Positions 1 to 7,966 of a stretch of 12,848 nt of DNA are shown piece by piece (the first letter of the stretch is position 1; each line of letters starts with the position of its first letter). This DNA comes from Isotricha intestinalis (taxonomy: Eukaryota > Ciliophora > Litostomatea > Vestibuliferida > Isotrichidae). The notes below the pieces were generated by a model. The model worked only from the letters and a program-made list of their open reading frames with translations. It did no database searches and had not been told where the DNA came from. The stretch is from contig JAJJLU010004458.1 of assembly GCA_023807065.1 (NCBI GenBank), forward strand, positions 1-12,848, read 5' to 3'. A program made the translations under genes and the position numbers.

Positions 1-50
1 TGTACGATATGTGGTGACGTGTGGTGATGTGCTGTGATATATGATGATGT
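1..50. other. Anomalous GT-rich left edge
   Basis: The first bases are built from imperfect GTGATG/GTGGTGA units and are visibly richer in G than anything else in the window. The open frame of the downstream surface-protein gene runs into this stretch and stops at a TGA at 25-27, with no ATG in that frame. The decayed paralogue at 1093-1941 has about 245 bases of 5' coding sequence where this stretch lies and nothing like it there. It is therefore probably not native upstream sequence: a low-quality read end, a chimeric join or a real repeat are all possible. It is not a regular ciliate telomere such as G4T2 or G4T4. Confidence 0.4.
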
Positions 51-726
51 TTGTGATGGAACTAAATGTAAAGGAAAAACTGAAAATCAAAGTTGTGAAG
101 TAGGTTTAGGACAATGTAAAAAAGGATTATTATGTAGATTTGAAGTAGATTCAGATGGTGATCCAGTAGCTAATTCTAATTCTCTTTGTAGAAAACCTCT
201 TAATGAAGGAGATTCATGTTATGATCCTGCTCCAAGTAATGTTGATGAAGACCTAAACATCATCCATTCTGAATATATGAATCCTGCTAATAATTTTTGT
301 AAATTAGGTTATGTTTGTAGTAATGCTAAATGTGTTGGAATTGGTACAATAGCAAATAATCAACCATCTACTAATCCATTAGCTTGTTCATCAGGATTGA
401 TGCAAGGTGGTAATTGTGTAGCCTCTCTTACAAATAAAAGAACTACTTCATTAGGAGCTGAATGTGAATTAGGATCAAATACAACTACAGCATTTAATGA
501 ATGGAAAACAGAAGTAAGGAAAGATGAGAAAGATGAAGATGCTATTTATGAAGCTTATAGATATACTAGAAATAAAAAAAAAACTAATAAAGCATGGTTT
601 ATTTATACTCATCATGCTTTTGTTAAAGATTCTGATGAATGTGCTTTTGATTATTTATGGAAACAAAGTTCTTCAAATTATATTCAATTTTCTTTAATTA
701 TTCTTATTTTCACATTTTTATTCTAA
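34..726 (+). CDS. Cysteine-rich, probably GPI-anchored surface protein, 3' part
   Basis: This is the C-terminal part, about 230 codons, of a secreted cysteine-rich protein. It has 14 Cys (7, 12, 21, 28, 34, 52, 62, 89, 95, 100, 118, 128, 144 and 203, counted from the GTG at 34), many in blocks of the form C-x-x-G-x-x-x-C and G-x-S-C. It ends in a hydrophobic tail from about residue 216 after a Ser/Asn-rich stretch, without a cytoplasmic segment, as expected for a GPI-attachment signal. GTG is unlikely to be a real start in a eukaryote. The tandem pseudogene at 1093 begins with a signal peptide about 80 codons before the region matching the first residues here, so the N-terminus is missing. 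The stop is TAA. The family resembles multicopy cysteine-rich surface antigens of ciliates in architecture, but I recognise no specific one. The role at the cell surface is inferred from architecture only. Confidence 0.7.
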   Translation: MIYDDVCDGTKCKGKTENQSCEVGLGQCKKGLLCRFEVDSDGDPVANSNSLCRKPLNEGDSCYDPAPSNVDEDLNIIHSEYMNPANNFCKLGYVCSNAKCVGIGTIANNQPSTNPLACSSGLMQGGNCVASLTNKRTTSLGAECELGSNTTTAFNEWKTEVRKDEKDEDAIYEAYRYTRNKKKTNKAWFIYTHHAFVKDSDECAFDYLWKQSSSNYIQFSLIILIFTFLF

Positions 727-1092
727 AATATATAAAGAATAAATAAATTAAATTTAAAGGATTTAAGGTATTAATTCATTTTTAATTTTAATATTTAATT
801 ATTTATTTTTTAAAATTTAAAATCAATTTTTCTTTTTGATGATAAAATAAATGAAAGAACATTTTCAAAGTTTGAAAATTCAAATTCAAGAAAAATTTAT
901 TTATTAAGATGGAATTATTACAATTAAATTTAAATTAATATATTTCTTTTAAGTCCTATATAAAATATATACAATTAATTTACATCAAAATTTTTTATTT
1001 CCTTCAAAAAATAATTTAAAAAGCATAAAATATATTTTTTCATTATTTAAGTTTAATTTTTAAACATATATATTTAACTTAAAGAATAAATA
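727..1092. other. Intergenic, AT-rich
   Basis: This stretch lies between the surface-protein gene and its decayed copy. It is extremely AT-rich, with no open frame that looks coding, no tRNA-like fold and no tandem repeat. It should hold the 3' end of the upstream gene and the former promoter of the pseudogene. The only discrete structure is the short palindrome at 861-879. Confidence 0.6.
861..879. repeat. Perfect short palindrome, 9-bp arms
   Basis: ATTTTCAAA, a single central G, then TTTGAAAAT. It lies between the surface-protein gene and its pseudogene. It could be a binding site or a small hairpin. In DNA of this composition it may equally be chance, and no second copy was seen nearby. 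Confidence 0.3.
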
Positions 1093-1941
1093 ATGAAATT
1101 ATATTTTCTTCTTTCAATATTATTAATTACAATTATAGAAGAAATATTTATATGTATCATTATAATCCCTTAATAGATGAATAATGTATGAAAAAAGAAA
1201 AAATAAGTTCAAATATATTTTATTGGTTAATTAATTAAATGTAAAGGAGCAAAAGATGTGTTGATTTAACTTATTATGGAGGAATAACAGGTTCATATAT
1301 AATTGTAATATATGTTCTTCTGGTAATTACGATTGAACTGCTTGTATTAGTAGATATAAAGGAATATAATGTGAAATAGCCTTGATCAATGTAAAAAAGA
1401 TTATTATGTAGAAAAAAATATAAAGGATGATGATTATACTCAATGTTAGAACCAATTAAAGAAGGAGAATCATATATTGGACTAGTAGATAATCCTTATT
1501 TTACTTATCCAGGTGATAATGTATGTAAATTAGGATATATTTGTACTAATCAAGATAAAAGATAATGATAATAATGTTAATATTGATAATCCATTAGTTT
1601 TTAAAACTTGATTATATACTATTAATAAATATGTAAGTAAATTAAGTAATTGTTAGGGAATGACATCAAAAGGTCTTCATTTATTATGATAATAAAACAA
1701 GACATTTTAATGCATGGTTAAATGCATCTACTTATGATGATGATATTGAAGATGAAGATGCTATTTATGAATCTTATAGATATAGTAGAAATAAAAAAAA
1801 AAATGAATTATGTTTGGATATATTCAAGCACATAGAATCGATGATGTTGATGAATGTGCTTATAATTATTTCTGGAAACAAAGTTCTTCTAATTACATTT
1901 AATTTTCTTTAACATTTGTTATTTTAATTCTTTTGTTTTAA
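1093..1941 (+). pseudogene. Decayed tandem copy of the cysteine-rich surface protein
   Basis: An ATG at 1093 opens a good signal peptide (MKLYFLLSILLITII), after which the frame breaks repeatedly. Pieces still match the upstream gene: a block with C-x-x-C and YKG near 1310-1370, a QCKK block near 1388, a VCKLGYIC block near 1520, DEDAIYE then YRY and RNKKK near 1750-1800, DECAYNYFWKQSSSNYI near 1850-1900, and a hydrophobic tail ending in TAA at 1939-1941. Damage is plain. One-base losses occur on either side of the CAATGT at about 1388. The Gln of NYIQFSL has become TAA. Cysteines have become Tyr (TGT to TAT), and other in-frame TAA, TAG and TGA codons are present. Reading TAA as Gln would not mend it because of the frameshifts. 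It lies in the same orientation as its paralogue, so it arose by tandem duplication. Its 5' half shows what the truncated left copy has lost. Confidence 0.8.
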
Positions 1942-2348
1942 GAGAAATGTGTTATTATATAAAAAATTAATTTTTTGTTCATATTTGTTTTAATCACCCA
2001 AAATTATTTATAATTTTTATAGAATTAAAGAAATATTTTATTAATAAATAAAAACTTTTGAATTAATAATGAATATTTAAATTTTTTCAACTTAATTATT
2101 AGTAATTACATTTGTAATAATTATTACATTTTTTTCATCCTTAAAAAAAATAAAATATTGTGGTTTTTATTGAAATTATAAAATTTATAAAAATTAATAT
2201 TTAAATCCATAAACAATATAGAATATTAAAAATATAATAATCCCAATATAAAATACTTTTGAGTTATAAAAAAATCTTAAAAAAATAATTAAACAAATTA
2301 AATAACACATAATCCAAATTTTTTAAAAATTTCTAAATTAAAAACTAT
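1942..2348. other. Intergenic between convergent units, AT-rich
   Basis: This is the 3' flank shared by the pseudogene (plus) and the CDPK gene (minus). It consists of A/T runs with only very short inverted repeats, such as ATTAC-ATTT-GTAAT near 2105-2120. No coding frame, RNA gene or mobile-element end was seen. It is probably transcription termination and polyadenylation space for the two converging genes. Confidence 0.6.
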
Positions 2349-3785
2349 TTAAAACTCTTCTTTCATCATATTAACAAATTCTTTAAAATCAATTTCCCCA
2401 TCATTATTAGTATCATATTTTTTGAACAATTTTTCAATTTCTTTTGATTTTTTTTCAGTTCCTAAAATATAAGCAATTTCATCTTTACTGATTTTTCCAC
2501 TTCCATCAACATCAAATAATTTAAAAGCTTCATACAATTTATTTTCTTGTAAATAAATATTTTTATCTAAACTAGCAGCAATAAATTCAGTATAATCAAT
2601 ATTACCAGAATTATCAGTATCAATACTTTTAAAAATTTGTTCAACATTACTTAAACTAATTCCTTTATTATGACTAATAGCTTTTTTAACTTCTTCTAAA
2701 CTTAACATTCCATCACCATTAGTATCAATTTTTTGGAAATTTTCTTTTAACTTTTTAACTTCTTCTTCACTTAATCTACTTGCAATAAATGTTAAAACAG
2801 CTTTTTTTAATTTATTACTTGAAGAATAATTTTTAAAAGAATTAATATTTATTTGTATTTTTTCACCTTCTTTAGCATTAGGAGCTAAATTTTTTAACCA
2901 AATATGATTTAATACTTGTTCATCATTTAATCTCATAAATTGATCACAAATAATACTTTTTAATAAGTCTTTAGCATCATTAGAAATATTATTCCATTCA
3001 GGAGAAGGGAAAGAATAATTTAATCTTCTAATATTTAAAAATATTTCTTCATCATCTCTCCCATTAAAAGGAGGATAACCACATAATAATATATATAATA
3101 TTATTCCACATGACCATACATCACATTTTTCATCATAATAACCATCAATTACTTCAGGACTAATATAATATGCAGTTCCTACTCTATCAAACATACTTGT
3201 ATTTTTTTTTTTGAAAATTAAACTTGTTCCAAAATCTATTATTTTTATATGTGTATCATCATCATTATTTAATAATAATAAATTTTCTGGTTTTAAATCT
3301 CTATGAACAATTTTATTAGAATGACAATATGAAACAGCACTCATTAATTGTTTAAATATTGTTGCAGCTTCTTTTTCTGTAAAAGGATTTCCCATTTCTG
3401 TTCTTTTTATTATTCTATCAAATAATTCTCCTCCATTACATAATTCCATTACAATATATATGAAATCTTCATTTTCATAAACTTCATATAATTTAATTAT
3501 ATTTGGATGATCTAATTTTATTAATATATCTATTTCTCTATTAAAGGAATCTATGTCTGCTAATTCATTTTTTTGAAGCTCTTTACATGCATATAATTTA
3601 CCTGTTTCTATATTTTGTATTTTTAACACTCGAGAATATCCTCCTATTCCTATTTCTTCTAAAATGTCGTATTTATCTTCTAATTCTCCATTCATTCTAC
3701 CTACGAATGTTTGTTTTCCAAATGTTATGTTTTTCTCTACCATTTTTTTTTTATGGATTTTTTTAATTTTTTTAATTTTTTTCAT
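2349..3785 (-). CDS. Calcium-dependent protein kinase (CDPK)
   Basis: A 478-residue Ser/Thr kinase joined to a calmodulin-like domain, which phosphorylates targets when Ca2+ rises. The kinase domain is about 39-297: glycine loop GIGGYSRV 46-53 (third Gly replaced by Ser), ATP-binding Lys68, helix-C Glu84, gatekeeper Met113, catalytic HRDLKPEN 161-168 with Asp163, DFG 184-186, and SPE in place of APE at 209-211. An autoinhibitory junction of about 300-340 follows. Then come four complete EF hands whose loops start at Asp354, Asp389, Asp425 and Asp458, each with the central Gly and a Glu at position 12. All catalytic and Ca2+ ligands look intact. An in-frame TAA at 3798-3800 makes the Met at 3785 the earliest start. 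The leader is a run of Lys/Ile; a second Met at residue 15 could also serve. There is no Met-Gly myristoylation site, so membrane attachment by that route is not expected. Family certain, subtype not assigned. Confidence 0.97.
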   Translation of the reverse strand: MKKIKKIKKIHKKKMVEKNITFGKQTFVGRMNGELEDKYDILEEIGIGGYSRVLKIQNIETGKLYACKELQKNELADIDSFNREIDILIKLDHPNIIKLYEVYENEDFIYIVMELCNGGELFDRIIKRTEMGNPFTEKEAATIFKQLMSAVSYCHSNKIVHRDLKPENLLLLNNDDDTHIKIIDFGTSLIFKKKNTSMFDRVGTAYYISPEVIDGYYDEKCDVWSCGIILYILLCGYPPFNGRDDEEIFLNIRRLNYSFPSPEWNNISNDAKDLLKSIICDQFMRLNDEQVLNHIWLKNLAPNAKEGEKIQININSFKNYSSSNKLKKAVLTFIASRLSEEEVKKLKENFQKIDTNGDGMLSLEEVKKAISHNKGISLSNVEQIFKSIDTDNSGNIDYTEFIAASLDKNIYLQENKLYEAFKLFDVDGSGKISKDEIAYILGTEKKSKEIEKLFKKYDTNNDGEIDFKEFVNMMKEEF

Positions 3786-3835
3786 TTTTTTCTTATTTTA
3801 TTTTTTATTTTGTTTTTTAGGAAAAAATATTTATT

Positions 3836-4810
3836 TTATAATTCACTGTCTAATAGTTCATTTAATTCTCTTTCACTTCGTAAAATAATTATTTCCTGGC
3901 TTTTGAATAAAGAATTATTTTCATTTTCTAAAATAATACTTAATTTTAAATAATATCTTAACCAACAAGTACCATTATTAATATTTTTCATAGTAATAGC
4001 AATTTTATTATGATTATTTAAATAAATTCTAATAGGAATAATATCATTATTATAAGGTTGTCCATCACATAATTCAAAAGAAGATAAAATAAAATTATCT
4101 ATTTTATTATTAATTTTTTCATTTTTAATTAACGATAAATTTACACTATTTATTTTAACATTAACTTCACTGAAAATAATTTTACCTCTAATAGCTTCAT
4201 TAATAAAAAATTTATTTTTCTCTAACTGAAAAATTACTTTTATATTATGAGTACCAATTCTTCCTAAAATATGTTCTATTTTAGAGTAATTAATATTATA
4301 ATAAAATTCATCTATTATTGGTTTATGAATATAAATTTTTCTTTCTTCATATTTTTTTAAATCAAAAATCGAAGTTGAAAGCGTTACTCTTAAATAATAA
4401 ATTATTTCAAAAATTTCTCCTTCATAACTTTCAAAATTTCCGCTTATTTTTTTAAAGGAAAAATAATATTTTTTTTCATTTATTAATTCTTCATTATTAC
4501 TTAATTCTTGAGTAATATATAAAAATTCTAATTTATAATCTAAATTTTTTGAATGGATTTCTCCTATTATTTCTATTTTTAAATTATTTATTTTAAAAGG
4601 ATTTTTATCATAAGGTATTAAAGTACATTCTCCTTTTATTTCATCATTTGTTCTAAAATATATTTTTGTATTCTGTGTTTCTTCTTCGATTTTTGTTATT
4701 GAATTTCTTGAAGGAAATAAAGCTAATTTTATTATTGGAAAATTTTGATATCCTGGTAATGAAGACTAAATTTTTTTAAATTTTTTTAAAAAATTTTATT
4801 TTACTAACAT
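3836..4810 (-). CDS. VPS26: VPS26-like retromer subunit, two exons
   Basis: Reading the minus strand as 4810-4805 joined to 4765-3836 gives 311 codons ending in TAA (3836-3838); VPS26 proteins are usually about 300-340 residues. VPS26 is the arrestin-fold subunit of retromer, which recycles cargo from endosomes. Recognisable blocks: LKIEIIG at 64-70, FESYEG at 113-118 followed by IIYYLRVTLS, an EAIRGKI stretch, then LSLIKNEK, the FELCDG...IPIRIYL block starting at 232, and WLRYYLKLSIIL from 270 running into SQEIIILR. These match animal VPS26A/B in order and spacing, and fit VPS26A/B better than VPS26C/DSCR3. Exon 2 is open throughout, but the codon just before it is TAG and it has no suitable ATG, so a splice is needed. 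The first exon would encode only Met-Leu. The downstream CDPK start is just 50 bases away on the same strand. Family assignment is from remembered sequence patterns and is strong; exon 1 is less sure. Confidence 0.88.
4766..4804 (-). other. 39-nt GT-AG intron in VPS26 gene
   Basis: On the minus strand it starts GTAAAATA after ATGTTA and ends AAATTTAG before TCTTCATTACC. It is almost pure A/T, in phase 0, and removes an in-frame TAG. Very short introns are common in ciliates. This is the only intron needed by any gene in the window. Confidence 0.72.
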
Positions 4811-4914
4811 TCTTAATATTTTAATGAAATCAAATAGTTAAATTAATTTTTTATATTATCTTTATTAATAATTTAATATAATAAATATTTATTTATATTT
4901 TAATTCTTTCAATG

Positions 4915-6459
4915 TTATTTCTTTATAATTTTGGAAATTTTATTTAAATGAATTTTTAAGTTTAAATTTTGATAAAATATATTTTGTATTATTTGAGCTA
5001 AAGAATTAGGATTTGAAAAATCTATATTCTTTAATTCCTTTTTATTTACTTTTATAAAATATTCTTGAATGAATTTAAATAAAGAATGATAAAAAAAAAT
5101 AATATTTTCATATTTTTTCAAAAAAATTTCAATATTAAGATTTATATTATTATTATTATTAATATTATGATTTAAAAATTCATCATTATCATTTTTAACA
5201 CATTCTGCAAAAGAAAATTCAATATTCTTTGAATTTTCAAAAATTTTTGTTTTTTCTTTTAATATGTTTAATAATTTTTTTATAGAATTATTATTATTTA
5301 CAGTTATTGTAAAATTATTTGATAAAAGATTTAATAATTCATTTTTAGTTTCAATATCAATTAAATCATTTTTATTTTCATTATTAAACAAATGATATGA
5401 ATTAATTATTTTATTTAAATAATTTATATTTTCTTTTATTTGTATAATTACTTTATTCATAGTTTCTTCATTTTCATTTTCTAAAGATTTATAATATTTA
5501 TTTTTAATTAAATCATTTATAAAATTATCATAATTTATAAAACTTCCATTAATAGTATTAATAAAATCTTTTTTTCTTTTTTCTTCGTTTTTACATATTG
5601 TTGATAAAAAGTCTTTTAAAAGTTTATAAACTTTTGAAAATTGAATTCTTTTGAAAATTTCTTCTTTAATTTCTTTTTTATATTGAATGAAATTAATAAT
5701 CATATTTGAAATATGATAATTTTCGTTTATTACTTTTTGAAGTAAATCTAAGTTTTTTAATTGTTCAATAAACTCATTTATTTTGAATGGAAGAATAATA
5801 TATTTATCTAATAATTGCTTATTAGTATGATAATAATTTAATGATTGATTATAATTAGAAGGAACTTGAATAAAAACAATTTTTTCATTTATAATATTTT
5901 TATATTCAGAATATGAATTTTGAATGTTTGTAAATTTACTTTTAAAATTTAGAAAATCCTTTTTAAACTCATCTTTTTTTTTTTCTATATTTAAAATTTG
6001 ATTTTTAATATTTTCGTCTTTGGTATTTAAAAATAAATTTTTAAATTCTTTAAAATCAGATTTACTTTCTATTATATTTAAATAATTATAAAAATTTACA
6101 AATTCTTTATTTAAAAAATTTATTTTTTGAGAAATTTGATTTAATTTAATCTTAAAGTAATTATCCAAAAGATTTTTTGTTAAAAGTTGATTTTCTAAAT
6201 ATTTATCCATATCTTCATTTGAAGGTTCTGAACAAGAATATTTATTTTTTGGGACAATTAAAATATTTTGTTCTTTGTTTTCTTCAGAAAATATTTTTTC
6301 TTCAAAACTTTTTTTTTGAATTTTTATTCCTTTGTCATTTATTAATAAAAAATCCTCTTCTTTTATTTTTTCACATATTAATTGAAATATTTCTTTACAA
6401 TTATTTGATTTAAAATTAAATGATTTTCCGCTGGAACTTATCAAAAATTTAAAAGACAT
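4915..6459 (-). CDS. ATG11/FIP200-like autophagy scaffold, short form
   Basis: 514 residues with no signal peptide or membrane segment. Residues 1-72 have the shape of the ubiquitin-like start of ATG11 and FIP200 (RB1CC1): two beta strands with a short S-S-G-K turn, a helix, then an ILIVP strand where the family has its IYLFN-type strand. Residues 95-300 are helical coiled coil. The stretch 262-310, with EEIFKRIQFSKVY, then NEEKRKKDF and GSFI, follows the family signature of the ATG17-like domain (an R-R-x-x-F-x-x-x-Y helix, then E-x-x-R-R-x-x-F ending in G-x-F/Y-x-P). The rest is Asn/Lys-rich helix with an Asn run at 433-439. ATG11 and FIP200 scaffold the autophagy-initiating ATG1/ULK kinase. 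Known members exceed 1000 residues and end in a cargo-binding claw domain, which is not seen here. The match is by pattern, not by a search. A generic coiled-coil protein is the alternative. Confidence 0.5.
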   Translation of the reverse strand: MSFKFLISSSGKSFNFKSNNCKEIFQLICEKIKEEDFLLINDKGIKIQKKSFEEKIFSEENKEQNILIVPKNKYSCSEPSNEDMDKYLENQLLTKNLLDNYFKIKLNQISQKINFLNKEFVNFYNYLNIIESKSDFKEFKNLFLNTKDENIKNQILNIEKKKDEFKKDFLNFKSKFTNIQNSYSEYKNIINEKIVFIQVPSNYNQSLNYYHTNKQLLDKYIILPFKINEFIEQLKNLDLLQKVINENYHISNMIINFIQYKKEIKEEIFKRIQFSKVYKLLKDFLSTICKNEEKRKKDFINTINGSFINYDNFINDLIKNKYYKSLENENEETMNKVIIQIKENINYLNKIINSYHLFNNENKNDLIDIETKNELLNLLSNNFTITVNNNNSIKKLLNILKEKTKIFENSKNIEFSFAECVKNDNDEFLNHNINNNNNINLNIEIFLKKYENIIFFYHSLFKFIQEYFIKVNKKELKNIDFSNPNSLAQIIQNIFYQNLNLKIHLNKISKIIKK

Positions 6460-6665
6460 TTTTTTAAACCTATTTTAAATTATTTTTTTTTTAAAAAAAG
6501 TTAAAAATTCACTTAAATTCATATATTATTTATAATAATCAAAATTATTTAATTTATTCTTAATAATTATAATTTAAAAAATAATTAATTTAAATAAATA
6601 AAAAATAATTTATTTATTAATATATAAAAATAATCCTTAGAAAAAAAAAGTAATTTAAAAAACTT

Positions 6666-7868
6666 TTATTCATATTTTATTTTATTTTTATTTCTAACTT
6701 TCTTAATATAATTAAGTAACTTAATACATTGATTAGGTTCCATAGTTTGATAAAATCTCATATTTTTATTTCTTCCAATAAGACAATAAGGAAAGTAAGG
6801 ACCCCAAAAGTTTATATCTTGTAATCTTTTATTAACTTCAGGATTAGTAATTTCAATGTTTTTATATAAATCTTCTGAATTACTTGATACATATTTTTTT
6901 AAATCAACTTCAATATTATTTTTAACTCTTTTAGAAACATAATTTTTAGATCCTTCAGGAGGTAATAAATTATTAAATATTGTTGTTTTAAAAACTTCTT
7001 CTTTTGTTAATTCACCTTTTTTTTTTCTTAAACTTGAAGTTAATGTATTATTACTATTTTGACTATAATTTCTAATAGAATTATTACTTGAATTTAAATT
7101 ATTTTTCTTAAATGAAATTTTAGTATCTTTAATATCATCTTTATCATTTTTTTTTTCATTAAATTTTTCTAATTCTTCTTTAATATCATTTTCAATTTTA
7201 CTTTGTCCTATTTTTTTAGCTTCTTCAACAGTAGGAATTTTAGTTGGAATTGAAGGTAAATAAATAGGATAATTATGCTTATATTCTTCTAATAATAATA
7301 TTATATCTCTATTTGTTCCTGCATCTGTATTTATATATTTATAATTATTTAATGGAGTTTTTAATGTTATTATTTTATTATTATTTTCATCATTATTTAT
7401 ATTCTTTTTATTTTCTTCTTTTTCTTTTTCTATTATTTTCTCTTTCTCTTTTTCTTTTTCTTTATCATTTATTGTAAATTTTTTCAATGAAAAACTCGAA
7501 TTATAATTTGTTGATATTGTTTTAGGAGGTGAATAATAAATTTTAGGATTATTACCTAATCCTCCTAAATATGTTAAAAAATTTTCATCGTCTTTCATAG
7601 TTTTATATAATTCATTTGTATATGTTAATTTATTACTCCAAACTTCAGGAATTTTTTTATATGAATATACTGATTCTTTTATTCCTTTTTGTTTTGTTTC
7701 TCCTAATTCATTTTTATCTTTTCTTATTATTCCATCATAATTTATTAAATCATCATAAAAACCTTTATTTAAATTATCAAAATTTAATGTTTTTTGATTT
7801 AGTAATCTTCCTTTTTTTTTATCTATATTAAAAGCATAATAACTTTCTGCTCTTTCTTTTGAAGCCAT
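6666..7868 (-). CDS. Unrecognised 400-residue protein with conserved-looking C-terminus
   Basis: I do not recognise this protein. It has no signal peptide or membrane segment. Residues 1-115 are of ordinary composition. A Lys/Glu repeat runs from 135 to 151 and an Asn/Lys-rich linker from 152 to 167. A second ordered patch at 172-235 contains PIYLPSIPTKIPTVEEA. A low-complexity Ser/Asn stretch covers 255-280. The C-terminal 298-392 looks like a real conserved domain: LLPPEG, then NPEVNKRLQDINFWGPYFPYC and FYQTMEPNQCIKLLNYIKK. Its mix of disordered linkers and short ordered tail is common in cytoskeletal or ciliary proteins, but that is only an impression. It shares a 98-base upstream region with the divergent 934-codon gene. 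The start is the first ATG and the stop is TAA. Confidence 0.8.
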   Translation of the reverse strand: MASKERAESYYAFNIDKKKGRLLNQKTLNFDNLNKGFYDDLINYDGIIRKDKNELGETKQKGIKESVYSYKKIPEVWSNKLTYTNELYKTMKDDENFLTYLGGLGNNPKIYYSPPKTISTNYNSSFSLKKFTINDKEKEKEKEKIIEKEKEENKKNINNDENNNKIITLKTPLNNYKYINTDAGTNRDIILLLEEYKHNYPIYLPSIPTKIPTVEEAKKIGQSKIENDIKEELEKFNEKKNDKDDIKDTKISFKKNNLNSSNNSIRNYSQNSNNTLTSSLRKKKGELTKEEVFKTTIFNNLLPPEGSKNYVSKRVKNNIEVDLKKYVSSNSEDLYKNIEITNPEVNKRLQDINFWGPYFPYCLIGRNKNMRFYQTMEPNQCIKLLNYIKKVRNKNKIKYE

Positions 7869-7966
7869 TTATTTTTTTTATAACTTATTCTTTTTTTGGT
7901 TTTTCAGTTTTGTTTAATTTTATTATTTTGAATTTATTTAATTAATGTATTTATTTATTATTATAA
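7869..7966. promoter_or_regulatory. Shared divergent upstream region
   Basis: The 98 bases between the start codons of the 400-codon gene (minus) and the 934-codon gene (plus) must hold the 5' leaders of both, and probably both promoters. It is T-rich with no recognisable box. The assignment rests on gene orientation only. Confidence 0.45.

Noticed and set aside
34..36. GTG as the true start of the left surface-protein gene
   Set aside because: Non-ATG starts are rare in eukaryotic nuclear genes, and the pseudogene paralogue shows about 80 further codons with a signal peptide upstream of this point.
1..50. Telomere at the left end
   Set aside because: The G-rich units are irregular and do not match G4T2, G4T4 or another clean repeat.
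1093..1941. An active gene using TAA/TAG as Gln, as in many ciliates
   Set aside because: Frameshifts remain after recoding, several Cys are lost, and all neighbouring genes use CAA for Gln and TAA as stop.
727..2348. tRNA or other structured RNA genes in the gaps
   Set aside because: No cloverleaf, GC-rich stem or conserved T-loop sequence could be found on either strand.
3664..3953. Two plus-strand open frames rich in Phe, Leu and Ile that look like membrane proteins
   Set aside because: They lie antisense to the Lys-rich start of the CDPK and the end of VPS26; the hydrophobicity is the mirror of AAA/AAT-rich codons.
6177..6413. Plus-strand hydrophobic open frame of 78 codons
   Set aside because: Fully antisense to the start of the ATG11-like gene, which has far better coding character.
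7616..7831. Plus-strand hydrophobic open frame of 71 codons
   Set aside because: Fully antisense to the start of the 400-codon gene; composition follows from the opposite strand.
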